Numbered from the stretch's first letter, positions 1-11,902 are shown. The stretch: DNA of 64,000 nucleotides from Pseudomonas azadiae (GCF_019145355.1 NZ_JAHSTY010000002.1:1922001-1986000); one strand, 5' to 3'. The notes: generated from the letters alone by a model not told the origin. Made by a program: numbers and translations.

Positions 1-572
1 AGCTCCGACTGTTGGCTCAGGCGCATCGCCGCCAGGTCCGCCGAACTCGCCTCGGCGCTGGCTTCGTTGGCTTCCAGGCCACGGCGCAATTTGCCCCAGA
101 TGTCCGCCTCCCAGCTCACGCCCAGCTGTGCGTTGAGGGTGTCGCGGATACCGCTGCTGGAGCTGCTGAGGCTCGCGCTGCTGCTGCCGGTGCCTTGGCT
201 CGCGCGGGTCTTGCCGGCGCTCAGGTCGACGGAGGGGTAAAACGCGCCACGGGAACTGCGCACCAGCGCCTGGGCCTGGCGAAAACGCGCTTCGGCCTGG
301 GCCACGGTCTGGTTGGAGGTATTCAAGCGCTGCACCAGGTCGTTGAGCTGGCGGTCGCCGTACAGCTCCCACCAGGCGCCACGGGCCAGCGAATCGCTGG
401 GCGTGGCCTGGCGCCAGCCCTGGGCCTCCTTGAATTGCGCAGGTTCCACGACTTCCGGGCGCGTGTAGTCGGGGCCGATGGCGCAGGCACTGAGCAGCAC
501 ACCGCAGAGCAGCAGGCTCGCCACGCGGCAACCACGCAACGTGGCTAATCGGGCAAAGGTTGAATCGGTCAT
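1..572 (-). CDS. opmB: OpmB-like outer-membrane efflux channel (5' part, cut by window edge)
   Basis: Encodes the first ~190 residues of an OprM/NodT-family outer-membrane factor, the exit duct of an RND efflux pump. The start ATG at 572 overlaps the muxC stop by 4 nt (ATGA). A signal peptide ends in a lipobox (LLSAC, Cys near residue 31), so the mature protein is a lipoprotein. After it come the family hallmarks: IGPDYTRP just after the cysteine, a WW-L-[YG]-D segment near residue 65, and an SWEADIWGKLRR segment near residue 160. The rest lies outside the window. The symbol follows from being fourth in a muxA-muxB-muxC operon, the same order as MuxABC-OpmB of P. aeruginosa. Confidence 0.88.
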   Translation of the reverse strand, partial: MTDSTFARLATLRGCRVASLLLCGVLLSACAIGPDYTRPEVVEPAQFKEAQGWRQATPSDSLARGAWWELYGDRQLNDLVQRLNTSNQTVAQAEARFRQAQALVRSSRGAFYPSVDLSAGKTRASQGTGSSSASLSSSSSGIRDTLNAQLGVSWEADIWGKLRRGLEANEASAEASSADLAAMRLSQQSE

Positions 573-3500
573 AGCGCAGTGTCCAGGGCAGCATCGGTAC
601 GCACGCCGCGCCAGGCGTTGAAACGATGGCGCGCGCGGTCGAGATAAAGGTAAACCACCGGGGTGGTGTAAAGGGTCAGGACCTGGCTGAGTACCAGGCC
701 ACCGATGATGGTCAGGCCCAGGGGGCGCCGCATTTCCGCGCCATCGCCAGTGCCCAGCAGCAAGGGTAACGCGCCGAGGATCGCCGCCAGGGTGGTCATC
801 AGGATCGGCCGCAAACGCAGCAGGCAGGCACTTCGAATCGACTCCAGCGGGCCCAGGCGCTCATTGCGTTCCAATTGCAGGGCCAGGTCGATCATCAAGA
901 TCGCGTTCTTCTTTACCACGCCGATCAGCAGGAACAGGCCCAGCAAGGAAATCAGGCTGAACTCGCCACCCGTCAGGTAAATCGCGAGCATCGCGCCCAC
1001 CCCTGCCGACGGCAGGGTCGAAAGAATCGTCAGCGGGTGAATATAGCTTTCATACAAGATGCCCAGCACCAGGTACACCGCCACCAATGCGCCGAGGATC
1101 ATGAAGGGCTGGCCTTTCTGCGTCGCTGCGAACGCGTCGGCCGTGCCCGCCATCTTGGCGATCACGTCTTCCGGCAGCCCGACCTTGGCGATCGCCCGCT
1201 CGATGGCGGCCGTGCCCTGCTCCACCGTCACGCCAGGCGCCATGTCGAAGGCGATGTTTTCCGAGGCGAACTGGCCTTCGTGGCTGACGCGGTCGTCCGC
1301 CAGGCTGTTCTCGTAATGGGCGATGGTCGACAGCGGCACCCGCGCGCCGGTGGAGGTGATCACCTGCACCTGGTTAAGGGTGATCGGGTCCTGGGCATAT
1401 TTGGGATTGACCTCCATCACCACCTGGTACTGGTTGAGGCTGTCATAGATGGTGGAGATCTGTCGTTGGCTGTAGGCGTTGTTGAGCACCGCCGTGACCA
1501 TGTCCATGTCGATGCCCAGGCGCTTGGCCTGGTCGCGATCGACAATCAGCGTGACCTGCGCCGCGCCGCGCCCTTCGCGCGCGTCGATGGCGGTGAGCTG
1601 CGGCAGCTCGCGCAAGGCGGCCACCACCTTCGGATACCACAGGCGCAATGCCGCCAGGTCGCCGCTTTGCAGGATGTAGGAATACTGCGCGCTGGTCTGG
1701 TCGCGGCTGCCGCCAAATTGCAGGTCCTGGTCAGCCATCAGGAACAGGCGCCCGCCCGGTACCGGCGGGACGTCCTTGCGCAGGCGTTCAATCACCGCCT
1801 GGGCGGAAATTTTGCGCTCGCTGATCGGTTTGAGGCGCACCAGCATCACCGCGTTGTTGGTGCCGTTGTTGCCGCCGATAAAGCCGGCCACGCTGAGCAC
1901 TGCCGGGTCCTTGAGCACCGCCTTGCGGAAGGTCTCCATCTTCGGCTGCATCACGCTGAACGACAGCCCGTCGTCACCGCGCACGAAACCGATCAACTGG
2001 CCGGTGTCCTGCTGCGGCATGAAGGTTTTCGGCACCACCACATACAATGCGACGTTGACCCCGATGGTCAGCAACAGGCTGAGCAGGGTCAGGCGACGAT
2101 GGCGCAGCACCCAATCCAGGCTGGTGGCGTAGCCGGCGACCATACGGTCGTTGATCCTCTGGCTCCAGCGCTGCAAACCAGTCATCCGGTCTTTGACGTG
2201 GGGCTTGAGCCAACGCGCGCAGAGCATCGGCGTCAGGGTCAGCGAGACAATCAGCGAGACAATGATCGCCGCCGACAGGGTGATGGAAAACTCGCGGAAC
2301 AAATTGGTGACGATCCCGCCCATGAACAGGATCGACAGGAACACCGCCACCAGCGACACGTTCATCGACAGCAAGGTAAACCCGACTTCCTGGGCGCCCA
2401 GGTACGCCGCTTTCATCGGCGGCACGCCCTCATCGATATGCCGCGAAATGTTCTCCAGCACCACGATGGCATCGTCCACCACCAGGCCGGTGGCCAGGAT
2501 CAACGCCATCAGCGAAAAATTGTTCAGCGAGAACCCGTACAGGTACATCACCGCAAAGGTGCCCACCAGCGAGACCGGCACGGCCAGGGTCGGGATCAGC
2601 GAAGCGCGGAAATTGCCCAGGAACAGGTACACCACCAGGATCACCAGCCCGACGGCGATCAGCAATGTCATCTCGGCTTCGTGCAACGTGGCGGTGATCA
2701 CCGGCGAGCGGTCCATGGCCAGGCTCAGCTTGACGCTGGACGGCAGCACCGCCTGCAACGCCGGCAACTGCGCCTTGATCTGCCGCACGGTCTCGATGAT
2801 GTTGGCGCCGGACTGACGGTTGATCACCAGCAGCACCGCCGGTTCGTTGTTGAAAAAGCCGCTGTTGTAGCGGTCTTCCACGCCGTCGCTGATTTTCGCC
2901 ACATCCTTGAGACGCAAGGCGGCGCCGTCCTGGTAGCGGATCAGCAACGGCTCGTAGTCCTTGGCCTTCTCCAACTGGTCGTTGGCCTGGATCTGCCAGT
3001 TGCGCTGGCTGTCTTCCAGGGAGCCCTTGGGCCGACGCTGGTTGGCATTGGCGATGGTGTTGCGCACATCGTCGAGGGCCACGCCGTACTGGTCGAGGGC
3101 CTTGGGTTCCAGCTCGATACGCACCGCCGGCAACGAGCTGCCGCCAATTTGCACTTCGCCGACACCCGGCACCTGGGACAGGCTTTGCGAGAGGATGGTC
3201 GAGGCCAGGTCGTACAGCTCGCCTTTCTGTAGCACGTCCGAGGTCAACGACAGCACCATGATCGGCGCCTGGGACGGGTTGATCTTCTTGTACGTGGGCA
3301 TGCTGCGCATGCCGCTGGGCAACAGGTTGCGCGAGGCATTGATGGCCGCCTGCACTTCCCGCGCCGCGCCGTTGATATCACGGTCGGAATCGAACGCGAG
3401 GATCACCCGGGTGGAGCCCTGGCTCGACGAACTGCTCATGGTGGTGATGCCGGCAATCGCGCCGAACGAGCGCTCCAGCGGCGTCGCCACGGTGGACGCC

Positions 3501-3676
3501 ATCACCTCGGGGCTGGCGCCGGGCAAGCTGGCCGACACCACGATGACCGGGAAGTCGATCTGCGGCAGCGGCGACACCGGCAGCAGGTTGAAGCTGACGC
3601 CGCCCAGCAGCATGATCGCCAGGCTCAAGAGCATGGTTGCTACCGGGCGCCGAATGAAAGGTCCGGACAGGTTCAT
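569..3676 (-). CDS. muxC: RND efflux permease MuxC
   Basis: A 1035-residue inner-membrane RND (HAE1/MdtC type) proton-driven transporter. It has the usual layout: TM1 at the N-terminus ([17 protein letters not shown]), a periplasmic porter loop, TM2-6 with the proton-relay motif [13 protein letters not shown], a second periplasmic loop, and TM8-12 near residues 860-1010. Length is normal. It overlaps muxB upstream (3673-3676) and opmB downstream by 4 nt each, so translation is probably coupled. Two different RND subunits side by side (MuxB and MuxC) indicate a heteromeric MdtBC-like pump, unlike the single permease of MexAB-type systems. Confidence 0.93.
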   Translation of the reverse strand: MNLSGPFIRRPVATMLLSLAIMLLGGVSFNLLPVSPLPQIDFPVIVVSASLPGASPEVMASTVATPLERSFGAIAGITTMSSSSSQGSTRVILAFDSDRDINGAAREVQAAINASRNLLPSGMRSMPTYKKINPSQAPIMVLSLTSDVLQKGELYDLASTILSQSLSQVPGVGEVQIGGSSLPAVRIELEPKALDQYGVALDDVRNTIANANQRRPKGSLEDSQRNWQIQANDQLEKAKDYEPLLIRYQDGAALRLKDVAKISDGVEDRYNSGFFNNEPAVLLVINRQSGANIIETVRQIKAQLPALQAVLPSSVKLSLAMDRSPVITATLHEAEMTLLIAVGLVILVVYLFLGNFRASLIPTLAVPVSLVGTFAVMYLYGFSLNNFSLMALILATGLVVDDAIVVLENISRHIDEGVPPMKAAYLGAQEVGFTLLSMNVSLVAVFLSILFMGGIVTNLFREFSITLSAAIIVSLIVSLTLTPMLCARWLKPHVKDRMTGLQRWSQRINDRMVAGYATSLDWVLRHRRLTLLSLLLTIGVNVALYVVVPKTFMPQQDTGQLIGFVRGDDGLSFSVMQPKMETFRKAVLKDPAVLSVAGFIGGNNGTNNAVMLVRLKPISERKISAQAVIERLRKDVPPVPGGRLFLMADQDLQFGGSRDQTSAQYSYILQSGDLAALRLWYPKVVAALRELPQLTAIDAREGRGAAQVTLIVDRDQAKRLGIDMDMVTAVLNNAYSQRQISTIYDSLNQYQVVMEVNPKYAQDPITLNQVQVITSTGARVPLSTIAHYENSLADDRVSHEGQFASENIAFDMAPGVTVEQGTAAIERAIAKVGLPEDVIAKMAGTADAFAATQKGQPFMILGALVAVYLVLGILYESYIHPLTILSTLPSAGVGAMLAIYLTGGEFSLISLLGLFLLIGVVKKNAILMIDLALQLERNERLGPLESIRSACLLRLRPILMTTLAAILGALPLLLGTGDGAEMRRPLGLTIIGGLVLSQVLTLYTTPVVYLYLDRARHRFNAWRGVRTDAALDTAL

Positions 3677-6600
3677 GGCTCAACCGGCTCCAGGCTTTGC
3701 GGCTCTTTGCGCCAGCGTCGGCCGAGGCGGTCAAAGTACAGGTAGATCACCGGGGTGGTGAACAGGGTCAGCACCTGGCTTACCAGCAAACCGCCAACCA
3801 TGACCAGGCCCAGGGGCTGGCGCAACTCTGCGCCGGAACCGGTGGCCAACATCAGCGGCACCGCGCCGAACAGCGCCGCCAACGTGGTCATGAGGATCGG
3901 CCGGAAGCGCAACAGCGCTGCCTGGTAGATCGCGGTCTGCGGGTCGAGCCCCTGATTGCGTTCGGCGTCGAGGGCGAAGTCGATCATCATGATCGCGTTC
4001 TTCTTGACGATGCCGATCAGCAAAATGATGCCGATGATCGCGATCATGCCCAGGTCATTGCCGCTGAGCAGCAACGCCAGCAACGCCCCCACCGCCGCCG
4101 ACGGCAAGGTCGAGAGAATGGTGATCGGGTGAATGTAGCTCTCGTACAGCACACCGAGCACGATGTACATGGTCACCACCGCCGCCAGGATCAGCAGCAA
4201 GGTGCTCGACAGCGAGGCTTCGAACGCCTGGGCCGCGCCCTGGAACTGGGTCTGCACGCCCACCGGCATGCCGATGTCCTTCTGGGTCTGGTTGATCAGT
4301 TCCACGCCTTTGCCCAAGGCAACGCCTGGCGCCAGGTTGAACGACATCATCACCGCCGGGAACTGGCCGATATGCGCAATCGCCAACTGGGCCTGGCGCT
4401 GCTCCACGTGGGCCAGGCTGGACAGGCGCACCTGGCCGCCGTCGGTGGTCTTCACATGGATCTGGTTCAGCGCATCCGGCCCCAGGGTTTCTCCCGATTG
4501 AGCCTGCAGCACCACGCGGTATTGGCTGGCCTGGGTGTAGATGGTGGAAATCTGCCGCTGGCCGAAGGCGTCATAGAGCGCGTCGGTAATCGTCGACACG
4601 CTGACGCCCAGGCGTGAAGCCGCGTCGCGGTCGATCACCAGGTACACCTGCAGGCCCTTATCCTGCAGGTCGCTGGCAACGTCGGTGAGCTCGGGCAACC
4701 GGCCCAACGCATGGACCAGTTTTTCGCTCCACAGCGCCAGCAACTCGGCGTCCGGCGAAGACATGCTGAACTGGTACTGGGTGCGGCTCACGCGGTCTTC
4801 GATGGTCAGGTCCTGCACCGGCTGCATGAACAGGCGGATGCCCACCAGCTTGTCGATTTCCGGTTGCAGGCGGGTGATCACCTGGGCGGCGCTCAAGTCG
4901 CGCTGGCCGTGGGGCTTGAGGTTGATCAGCAAGCGGCCGCTGTTGAGGGTGGCGTTATCGCCGTCCACGCCAATATACGAAGACAGGCTTTGCACCGCCG
5001 GGTCCGCCAGGATGATCTTCGCCAGTGCCTGCTGGCGCTGGCTCATGGCGGCGAATGAGATCGACTGCGGCGCTTCGGAAATACCCTGGATCACGCCGGT
5101 GTCCTGCACCGGGAAAAAGCCCTTGGGCACCACCAGGTACAGCACCACGGTCAGGCCCAGGGTGGCGATGGCCGCCAGCAACGTCAGCGGCTGGTGCCTG
5201 AGCACCCACTGCAACAGGCTGCCGTAGCGCGCGATCAGCCAGTCGATCCAGGCGCCGCTGGCCTTGTAGAAGCGGCTTTGGTCCTCTTCCTTGGGTTCAC
5301 GCTTGAGCAGCCGCGCGCACATCATCGGCGTGAGCGTCAGCGACACCACCAGGGAAATCAGGATTGCCACCGCCAGGGTGATGGCGAATTCACGGAACAG
5401 CCGCCCCACCACGTCGGCCATGAACAGCAGCGGGATCAACACGGCGATCAGCGACAGGGTCAGGGAAATCAGGGTGAAACCGATCTGCCTGGCGCCCTTG
5501 AGCGCGGCGGCCAGCGGCGTTTCGCCTTCTTCGATATGGCGCGAGATGTTTTCCAGCATCACGATGGCATCGTCCACCACAAACCCGGTGGCGATGGTCA
5601 GGGCCATCAGTGTCAGGTTGTTGATGGAGAACCCCGCCAGGTACATCACGCCAAAGGTGCCCACCAGCGACAGCGGCACGGCGATGGACGGAATGAGCGT
5701 GGCGCTGAAGCGGCGCAGGAACAGGAACGTCACCATCACCACCAGGGCAATGGCGATCAGCAATTCGTGCTGCACGTCGGTGACCGAGGCGCGGATGGTC
5801 TGGGTGCGGTCGGTGAGCACGGTCACGTCGAGACCGGCCGGCAAGTTGTCGGTGATGCTCGGCAGCAGCGCCTTTATGCGGTCCACCACCTCGATCACGT
5901 TGGCCCCCGGCTGGCGCTGGATGTTCAGCAGCACGGCCTGGTTTTCATTGGCCCAGGCGGCGAGGCGCTCGTTTTCGGCGCCGTCGACGATCTGGGCCAC
6001 GTCCTTGAGGCGCAGCGGCGCGCCGTTGTTGTAGGCCAGGATCAGCTCGGCGTATTGCGCGGGCGAGACCAACTGATCGTTGGCGTCGAGCATCGACACC
6101 CGCGTGGGGCCGTCGAAGTTGCCCTTGGGCTGGTTGACGTTGGACGCGGCGATCAGGGTGCGCACGTCCGACAGGTTCAGCCCGTTGGCCGCCAGGGCCT
6201 CGGGGTTGACCTTGATGCGCACGGCCTGGCGCTGGCCACCGGCGATGCTGACCATGCCGACGCCGCTGATTTGCGCGATTTTCTGCGCCATGCGCGTGTC
6301 GACCAGGTCATTGAGCTTGGGCAGCAGCATGGTCTTGGAAGTGATGGCCAGGGTCAGCACCGGCGTGTCCGCCGGGTTGACCTTGTTGTACACCGGCGGC
6401 GCCGGCAAATCCTTGGGCAACAGGTTGGTGGCGGCGTTGATCGCGGCCTGCACCTGTTGCTCGGCGACGTCCATATTGATGTCGAGGTTGAAACGCAGGG
6501 TCAGCACCGACGCACCGCCGGAGCTTGTAGACGCCATCTGCGTAAGGCCGGGCATCTGCCCGAACTGGCGCTCCAGCGGCGCGGTGACGGCGCTGGTCAT

Positions 6601-6774
6601 CACATCCGGGCTTGCGCCGGGGTACAGGGTCATCACCCGGATCGTCGGGTAATCCACCTGGGGCAAGGCCGATACCGGCAACAAGCGGTACGAAATGATG
6701 CCGGCCAATACAATGGCCAGCATGCTCAGCGTGGTCGCGACCGGGCGAAGGATGAACAGACGCGACAGGTTCAT
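3673..6774 (-). CDS. muxB: RND efflux permease MuxB
   Basis: A 1033-residue RND transporter of the MdtB/MuxB type. The N-terminus [19 protein letters not shown] is TM1. The proton-relay segment is [18 protein letters not shown], and the C-terminal membrane half contains [19 protein letters not shown]. It is clearly homologous to its neighbour MuxC along its whole length, as expected for the paired subunits of a heteromeric RND pump. The start ATG at 6774 overlaps the muxA stop by 4 nt. Known family role: multidrug and secondary-metabolite export. The substrate cannot be read from the sequence. Confidence 0.93.
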   Translation of the reverse strand: MNLSRLFILRPVATTLSMLAIVLAGIISYRLLPVSALPQVDYPTIRVMTLYPGASPDVMTSAVTAPLERQFGQMPGLTQMASTSSGGASVLTLRFNLDINMDVAEQQVQAAINAATNLLPKDLPAPPVYNKVNPADTPVLTLAITSKTMLLPKLNDLVDTRMAQKIAQISGVGMVSIAGGQRQAVRIKVNPEALAANGLNLSDVRTLIAASNVNQPKGNFDGPTRVSMLDANDQLVSPAQYAELILAYNNGAPLRLKDVAQIVDGAENERLAAWANENQAVLLNIQRQPGANVIEVVDRIKALLPSITDNLPAGLDVTVLTDRTQTIRASVTDVQHELLIAIALVVMVTFLFLRRFSATLIPSIAVPLSLVGTFGVMYLAGFSINNLTLMALTIATGFVVDDAIVMLENISRHIEEGETPLAAALKGARQIGFTLISLTLSLIAVLIPLLFMADVVGRLFREFAITLAVAILISLVVSLTLTPMMCARLLKREPKEEDQSRFYKASGAWIDWLIARYGSLLQWVLRHQPLTLLAAIATLGLTVVLYLVVPKGFFPVQDTGVIQGISEAPQSISFAAMSQRQQALAKIILADPAVQSLSSYIGVDGDNATLNSGRLLINLKPHGQRDLSAAQVITRLQPEIDKLVGIRLFMQPVQDLTIEDRVSRTQYQFSMSSPDAELLALWSEKLVHALGRLPELTDVASDLQDKGLQVYLVIDRDAASRLGVSVSTITDALYDAFGQRQISTIYTQASQYRVVLQAQSGETLGPDALNQIHVKTTDGGQVRLSSLAHVEQRQAQLAIAHIGQFPAVMMSFNLAPGVALGKGVELINQTQKDIGMPVGVQTQFQGAAQAFEASLSSTLLLILAAVVTMYIVLGVLYESYIHPITILSTLPSAAVGALLALLLSGNDLGMIAIIGIILLIGIVKKNAIMMIDFALDAERNQGLDPQTAIYQAALLRFRPILMTTLAALFGAVPLMLATGSGAELRQPLGLVMVGGLLVSQVLTLFTTPVIYLYFDRLGRRWRKEPQSLEPVEP

Positions 6775-8069
6775 GAACCGACCTTTTGCGCCTTGCCGGC
6801 GGTGGTGCCGGTCTCCCCTTTCGCGGCGGGCTTGCCTTGCAGGTGTTCGGTCGGAGTGGTCGGTACTTCGCTGCTGTCATTCACCACTTCGATCTCGCTG
6901 CCGTCCTTCAATCGGTCGGTGCCTTCCAGCACGACGCGGTCGCCGGCCTTCAGGCCCTCTTTGATCACGGTGTTCTCGCCGTCGGTGTCACCGACCACCA
7001 GCGGCTGCACCTTGACCTTCTTGTCACCGTCTAGCACGTAGACAAAGGTACCGGCGTTGCCGAACTGAATCGCCGCCGACGGCGCCAGGACCACGTTGTG
7101 CAGGGTGTCGGCGAGCAGGTGCACATTGACGAACTGGTTGGGGAACAGCGCCTGGTCCTTGTTATCGAAGCGTGCCTTGAATTTCAGGGTGCCGGTGGTC
7201 ACGTCGATCTGGTTGTCCAGGCTCTGCAGCACGCCGGTGGCTTGCACTTTCACGTCGCCACGGTCCCAGGCTTCCACGGGCAGCTTGTTACCGGCGCGGT
7301 AGCGGGCCAGTACGGTTTCCAGGGTGTTTTCCGGCAGGGTGAAGACCACGCTGATCGGCTGGGTCTGGGTGATCACGGCGAGGAACGTGGTGTCGTTGGC
7401 CGCAACCAGGTTGCCGACATCGACCTGACGCAGGCCGACGCGGCCGCTGATCGGCGCGCGGATCTTGGTGAACTCCAGGTTGAGCTTGGCGTCGTCCACC
7501 GCGCCCTGGTTGGTCTTGACCGTGCCCTGGTATTGCAGGACCAACGCTTCGGCGGTGTCCAGGGTCTGCTTGGCGATGCTGTCCTGGGCGTAGAGGTCGC
7601 GATAGCGCTGCACATCGACCTGGGCGTTCTTCAACTGGGCCTGGTTCTGCATCAGCGTCCCCTGGGCCTGGAGCAAGGCGTTCTGGTAGCTGCGCGGGTC
7701 GATCTCGGCCAGCAGGTCGCCGGCCTTGACCATCTGCCCTTCTTCAAAGGCGATCTTCACCAGCTCGCCGCCCACCCGGCTGCGCACATTGATGGTGTTC
7801 AGTGCGGTCACCGTACCCAACGCCTTGTAGTACACCGGGAACTCACCCAGTACCGCAGGCGCTACGCGCACGGGCACCGGGCCGGCGGCGCCGCCAAACC
7901 CCGGGCGCGCCATGCCGGTCTTGCTGGCGTGGCCGGCCGGCGCGTCTTTGTGGGCGGCACCGCCGGGCCAGAATTTCCAGCACAGGCCGGCGATAACCAG
8001 CAGCACGAGCAGGCCGAACAACCAGCGGCGGGAGTGGCGGGGGGAGGATTGCATGGAGTGATCAACCAT
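6771..8069 (-). CDS. muxA: RND periplasmic adaptor MuxA
   Basis: A 432-residue membrane-fusion (HlyD/AcrA-type) adaptor that bridges the MuxBC permease and OpmB. A single hydrophobic segment near residues 16-30 ([19 protein letters not shown]) anchors it and there is no lipobox, as in MdtA. The lipoyl-like half-motif [24 protein letters not shown], the alpha-helical hairpin (about 140-200) and the beta-barrel region follow. The C-terminal ~40 residues are a low-complexity tail rich in Thr, Lys and Ala. The first ATG (8069) has no good ribosome-binding site; an ATG at 8054 is an alternative, so the exact start is uncertain. First gene of the operon; 8070-8226 upstream should hold its promoter, but I see no certain -35/-10. 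Confidence 0.9.
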   Translation of the reverse strand: MVDHSMQSSPRHSRRWLFGLLVLLVIAGLCWKFWPGGAAHKDAPAGHASKTGMARPGFGGAAGPVPVRVAPAVLGEFPVYYKALGTVTALNTINVRSRVGGELVKIAFEEGQMVKAGDLLAEIDPRSYQNALLQAQGTLMQNQAQLKNAQVDVQRYRDLYAQDSIAKQTLDTAEALVLQYQGTVKTNQGAVDDAKLNLEFTKIRAPISGRVGLRQVDVGNLVAANDTTFLAVITQTQPISVVFTLPENTLETVLARYRAGNKLPVEAWDRGDVKVQATGVLQSLDNQIDVTTGTLKFKARFDNKDQALFPNQFVNVHLLADTLHNVVLAPSAAIQFGNAGTFVYVLDGDKKVKVQPLVVGDTDGENTVIKEGLKAGDRVVLEGTDRLKDGSEIEVVNDSSEVPTTPTEHLQGKPAAKGETGTTAGKAQKVGS

Positions 8070-8226
8070 TGGGCGCGAGCGCTTCTACTTTGGGAGGCTG
8101 AAAGATAAGCACTGGGGCGCATTAAGAAAAGCGCCTTTACCGGCTATTTACCTTGGGCTTACAACTTTTAACGGATGAGCTTAGTCCATCGCCTATTTCG
8201 CTAAGCGCCTGAAGCACAAATGAAAA

Positions 8227-8248
8227 CGGCCTGGACTAGGCCAGGCCG
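8227..8248 (-). terminator. Intrinsic terminator after tpx
   Basis: A perfect 8-bp inverted repeat (CGGCCTGG / CCAGGCCG, 6-nt loop) lies about 50 nt beyond the tpx stop. Read on the minus strand it is followed by GTTTTCATTT. It would end the tpx transcript before the mux promoter region. Confidence 0.7.
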
Positions 8249-8300
8249 CAAGCATGCATCAAGCGTGTTACTGCAAAACGACAGTAACGTACCGAAACAG

Positions 8301-8801
8301 TTACTTCAGAACAGACAGGGCGGCTTCGTAGTTTGGCTCCTGGCCGATTTCGCTGACCAGTTCGCTGTGCAGCACCTTGTCATTTTCGTCCAGCACCACG
8401 ACCGCACGCGCCGTCAGGCCTTGCAGCGGACCGTCAGCGATGGAAACGCCGTAGTCGACCGCGAAGTCGGCGTTGCGGAAGTCCGACAGGTTCTTCACGT
8501 TGTCCAGCCCTTCGGAGCCGCAGAAACGTGCCTGGGCGAACGGCAGATCGGAGGAGATGCACAGCACCACGGTGTTTTCCACATCGTTGGCCTGGGCGTT
8601 GAACTTGCGTACCGAAGTGGCACAGGTAGGGGTGTCGACGCTTGGGAAGATATTCAGCACTTTGCGCTTGCCGGCGAAAGTGGCGAGGGTCGCGTTCGAC
8701 AGATCGCCGGCGGTCAGGGTGAAGTCAGCAGCCTGGGTGCCGACTTGCGGCAATTGGCCTTCAACCTGGACCGGGTTGCCTTTGAGGGTGACTTGAGCCA
8801 T
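8301..8801 (-). CDS. tpx: Thiol peroxidase Tpx
   Basis: A 166-residue atypical 2-Cys peroxiredoxin that reduces hydrogen and alkyl peroxides with thioredoxin. The peroxidatic Cys60 lies in [11 protein letters not shown] and the resolving Cys94 in ARFCGSEG, matching Cys61/Cys95 of the E. coli enzyme. The start is ATG at 8801, preceded by AAGGA at a good distance; the longer open frame to 8861 has no support. Single-gene unit with a terminator hairpin downstream. Confidence 0.96.
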   Translation of the reverse strand: MAQVTLKGNPVQVEGQLPQVGTQAADFTLTAGDLSNATLATFAGKRKVLNIFPSVDTPTCATSVRKFNAQANDVENTVVLCISSDLPFAQARFCGSEGLDNVKNLSDFRNADFAVDYGVSIADGPLQGLTARAVVVLDENDKVLHSELVSEIGQEPNYEAALSVLK

Positions 8802-8958
8802 GAACAGAATCCTTATGCTGGTTTTGGTTAAACGAATTCGAGAGGCCGAAGTTAACCACAAAGCGCGGTGGCTACCTACCGCCAGCGATAAATTGTCATG
8901 ACCGGTTATGGTTTAATTGCGCGCCTTTTGTCCCCGCCCCCCAAGGAACTCGTTCTGA

Positions 8959-10248
8959 ATGAATCAGCCTGCCACCAAAGTCCTGGTCATTGGTTATGTC
9001 TGGCCAGAGCCGCGCTCTTCAGCCGCAGGCGGGCACATGATGCAGATTCTTGAGAGCTTTCTTACGCAAGGTTGGGACATCACCTTCAGCAGCCCGGCAA
9101 CCATCGGCGAGCACAAGGCCGATCTGCCTGCGCTGGGCATCGCCGAATGCGCCATTGAACTGAATAACAGCAGTTTCGACGACTTTATTCGCGCACTGGC
9201 CCCGGATATCGTGGTGTTTGACCGCTTCATGATGGAAGAACAGTTCGGCTGGCGTGTGGAGCAATGCTGCCCCAACGCGCTGCGCGTGCTGGAAACTTCC
9301 GACCTGCAAAGCCTGCGCGACGCACGTCGCCAGCGCCTCAAGGATCACCTGAAGGCGCACCCGGACAGCGACGACTTCAGCGCACTGTTTTCCCCGGCGC
9401 TGCCCGCAGAATTCCAGCTGATGGCCGACACCGACCTGGCAAAGCGCGAAATCGCGGCGATTTACCGCTGCGATATCAGCCTGATGATCTCCGACGTGGA
9501 AATCCGCCTGCTGACCGAGCAATTCAAAGTGCCGGCCGCCCTGCTCCACTGGTGCCCGCTGATGCTGGAGCCACCCGCCGAGGCGTTCGCGCCGTTTGAA
9601 GATCGCGCGCACTTCCTCAGCATCGGCAACTTTCGCCACGCGCCCAACTGGGATGCGGTGCTGTGGATGAAGAACAGCCTGTGGCCGCTGATCCGTCAGC
9701 AACTGCCGGGGGCCCAACTGCATATCTACGGCGCTTATACGCCGCCCAAGGCCACCGCCCTGCACAACCCGACGCAGGGTTTTCATGTGATGAACTGGGC
9801 CGAAGACGCCCTGCAAGTGATGACCGCCGCGCGCATCTGCCTGGCGCCCCTGCGTTTCGGCGCAGGTATCAAGGGCAAGCTGGCGGATGCGATGCTCTGT
9901 GGCACGCCGAATATCACCACGCCGATCGGCGCCGAAGCCATGGGCGATGACCAGCCCTGGCCCGGCGTGATCGCACACGACGCCCCGGCCCTCGCCGCCG
10001 CTGCCGTGGCCCTCTACCAGGACCGCGAGCGCTGGACCCAGGCCCAGGAACACGGGCGCCGGCTGCTGGCCCGGCGTTATGACCGGGCTCTGCATGGGCC
10101 AGCCTTGGTCGATTGCCTGGAGCGATGCCGCCGCAACCTCGCCGCCCATCGCCGGGACAACTTCACCGGCAGCATGCTGCGCCATCACGCGCACAAGAGT
10201 ACCCAGTACATGTCCCAGTGGATCGAGGCAAAAAACCGCAACATTTAG
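8959..10248 (+). CDS. Glycosyltransferase, GT-B fold (family 4/1 like)
   Basis: A 429-residue predicted GT-B glycosyltransferase. The N-terminal Rossmann half begins VLVIGYVWPEPRSSAAGGH. The C-terminal half has the donor-binding region FGAGIKGKLADAMLCGTPNITT followed by PIGAEAM, which is typical of GT4-like enzymes. ATG at 8959 has AAGGA upstream. No membrane segment is visible, so it probably acts in the cytosol on a lipid-linked or protein acceptor. It stands alone between tpx and a convergent acetyltransferase gene, so the context does not name its sugar or pathway. Confidence 0.72.
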   Translation: MNQPATKVLVIGYVWPEPRSSAAGGHMMQILESFLTQGWDITFSSPATIGEHKADLPALGIAECAIELNNSSFDDFIRALAPDIVVFDRFMMEEQFGWRVEQCCPNALRVLETSDLQSLRDARRQRLKDHLKAHPDSDDFSALFSPALPAEFQLMADTDLAKREIAAIYRCDISLMISDVEIRLLTEQFKVPAALLHWCPLMLEPPAEAFAPFEDRAHFLSIGNFRHAPNWDAVLWMKNSLWPLIRQQLPGAQLHIYGAYTPPKATALHNPTQGFHVMNWAEDALQVMTAARICLAPLRFGAGIKGKLADAMLCGTPNITTPIGAEAMGDDQPWPGVIAHDAPALAAAAVALYQDRERWTQAQEHGRRLLARRYDRALHGPALVDCLERCRRNLAAHRRDNFTGSMLRHHAHKSTQYMSQWIEAKNRNI

Positions 10249-10285
10249 GGAATCAAGCAACGCACATAGCATGAACTTTGCCCAG

Positions 10286-10309
10286 ACTTGCCGCCGCTGC
10301 GCGGCAAGT
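10286..10309. terminator. Hairpin between convergent genes
   Basis: An inverted repeat (ACTTGCCG / CGGCAAGT, 8-nt loop) sits in the 82-nt gap between the convergent glycosyltransferase and acetyltransferase genes. No T-tract follows on either strand, so termination is inferred from position only. Confidence 0.35.
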
Positions 10310-10330
10310 CGAACCGGATATTCCCAAACC

Positions 10331-10843
10331 CTAACGCTCCCAAACGTACCTCACCTCATCCAGGGCCACCCCGCCACGAACGAGCGTGCGACGGCTGCCA
10401 AGCTCTTCCCTCCCCCCGAGCGCTTGATAGAAGCGCACAGCTCTTTGGTTTTCAGCTAAAACCCATAAGGTAATCACCTTATAACCCTGATCAACCAAAC
10501 GCTTTAAACCTGACGCCCATAACTGGGCGCCTATACCCTTGCCCCAGTATTCTGCCAACACGTAGATGGCCATGACCTCTCCCGCTTCTGCGCAAGCCTT
10601 GTCTTCATCCCGGCAAGGCCCCACTGAAATCCAACCAGTAACCTTTCCATCCACCTCTGAAACTAAAACGTCAGACTCTTTGCTTTCAATCGCATGAGTC
10701 CAATGCGCTTCCCTCTTGGGCAAAGTCGCAGTAAGGGAGGCCAAAAAATCAGCGGGCATCAGATCAAGATAAGCTTGTTGCCAGCTACTGACGTGAACGC
10801 TGGCGATGCTATGTGCATCGCTGGGACGTGCATCGCGAATCAT
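10331..10843 (-). CDS. GNAT-family N-acetyltransferase
   Basis: A 170-residue Gcn5-related acetyltransferase. It starts MIRDARPSDAHSIASVH, as is usual for the family. The acetyl-CoA-binding motif A is near residues 90-105 (IYVLAEYWGKGIGAQLW), followed by LRVL-like strand TLWVLAENQRAVRFYQALGG. The substrate (small molecule, amine or protein) cannot be assigned. It is convergent with the glycosyltransferase gene and divergent from mtlR. Confidence 0.85.
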   Translation of the reverse strand: MIRDARPSDAHSIASVHVSSWQQAYLDLMPADFLASLTATLPKREAHWTHAIESKESDVLVSEVDGKVTGWISVGPCRDEDKACAEAGEVMAIYVLAEYWGKGIGAQLWASGLKRLVDQGYKVITLWVLAENQRAVRFYQALGGREELGSRRTLVRGGVALDEVRYVWER

Positions 10844-10996
10844 GAATAAGCCCTCGCTCGTGTCTGTTTCAGATAAAAATCTTCTGTAATCCTACTCGTA
10901 CAGGATGCAGCGGCGCACGCTCAGACGCTTGAAGCTGGCAGGGCCGTGCACAACGGGGCATTATTCGGGTCGCAACCACAATAAAGCGACGGCAGC

Positions 10997-11902
10997 ATGA
11001 CCCGAGCAACGCGTATCACCGACCCTTCCTACGAGCTGATGGACGATCACAACGGTCTGTCCATCATCTATCGCCAGCACGGTTTCCCCTGCCCGCTGGT
11101 GCGCTGGCATTTTCACAAGGAATACGAACTGCACCTGATCGTCGCCAGCTCGGGCAAGGTGTTTATCGGCGACTACATCGGCAACTTCTACCCCGAAAGC
11201 CTGTTCCTCACCGGCCCCAACCTACCGCATAACTGGATCAGCCAGGTGGAGGAAGGCGAAGTAGTGCCCAAGCGCGACATGTTGGTGAACTTCACCGATG
11301 AGCTGTTCGAGCAAGGCAGCCATACGTTTGCCGAGCTCAAGAGCCTGGCGCCCTTGCTGGAGCGTGCGCAATACGGCATCGAATTCCGCAGCAAAAAAAC
11401 CATCGCCCAGGCCATGGCCCTGATGCAGCGCATTGAGGAAGCCCAAGGCATGGCGCGCCTGGGGCATTTTTTCATTTTGCTGGAAGTGCTGAGCGCCTGT
11501 GACGACTACCAACTGCTCTCCGGGGTGACCACGCCACAGCAAGCCGATGAACACAGCATCGATCGCACCAACCGGGCGGTGGACTACATCTTTGCCCACT
11601 ACGCGAGGGAGTTGCCCCTGGAAGAAGTTGCACACTACCTGGACATGAAGCCGACGTATTTTTCCCGGGTATTCAAACAGGCCACCGGGCGTACGTTTAT
11701 TGAGTTCGTCAATCGGCTGCGGATCAGCAAATCCTGCGAACTGCTGGCCGATGGCGACAAGGCGGTGACGGATGTGTGCTTTGAGTCGGGGTTCAACAAT
11801 ATTTCCAACTTCAATCGGCGGTTTCAGCAGCTTAAGGGGATGACGCCGTCTCACTATCGGCGGTTGGCGGTGCAGCGGTTGACGGAGCAGAATTTGGCTT
11901 GA
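10997..11902 (+). CDS. mtlR: MtlR, AraC-type activator of the mannitol operon
   Basis: A 301-residue AraC/XylS-family regulator. The N-terminal cupin-like sensing half contains VRWHFHKEYELHLI. The C-terminal ~100 residues carry two helix-turn-helix units, including PLEEVAHYLDMKPTYFSRVFKQ and VTDVCFESGFNNISNFNRRF. In P. fluorescens MtlR lies next to mtlE and activates mtlEFGKDYZ in response to mannitol, sorbitol or arabitol; the symbol rests on this and on the family. Here about 4 kb of accessory genes separate it from mtlE. Confidence 0.88.
   Translation: MTRATRITDPSYELMDDHNGLSIIYRQHGFPCPLVRWHFHKEYELHLIVASSGKVFIGDYIGNFYPESLFLTGPNLPHNWISQVEEGEVVPKRDMLVNFTDELFEQGSHTFAELKSLAPLLERAQYGIEFRSKKTIAQAMALMQRIEEAQGMARLGHFFILLEVLSACDDYQLLSGVTTPQQADEHSIDRTNRAVDYIFAHYARELPLEEVAHYLDMKPTYFSRVFKQATGRTFIEFVNRLRISKSCELLADGDKAVTDVCFESGFNNISNFNRRFQQLKGMTPSHYRRLAVQRLTEQNLA

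Noticed and set aside
875..3232. 785-codon open frame on the plus strand opposite muxC
   Set aside because: His/Gln/Arg-rich shadow of a GC-rich gene with third-position bias; muxC is unmistakable on the other strand.
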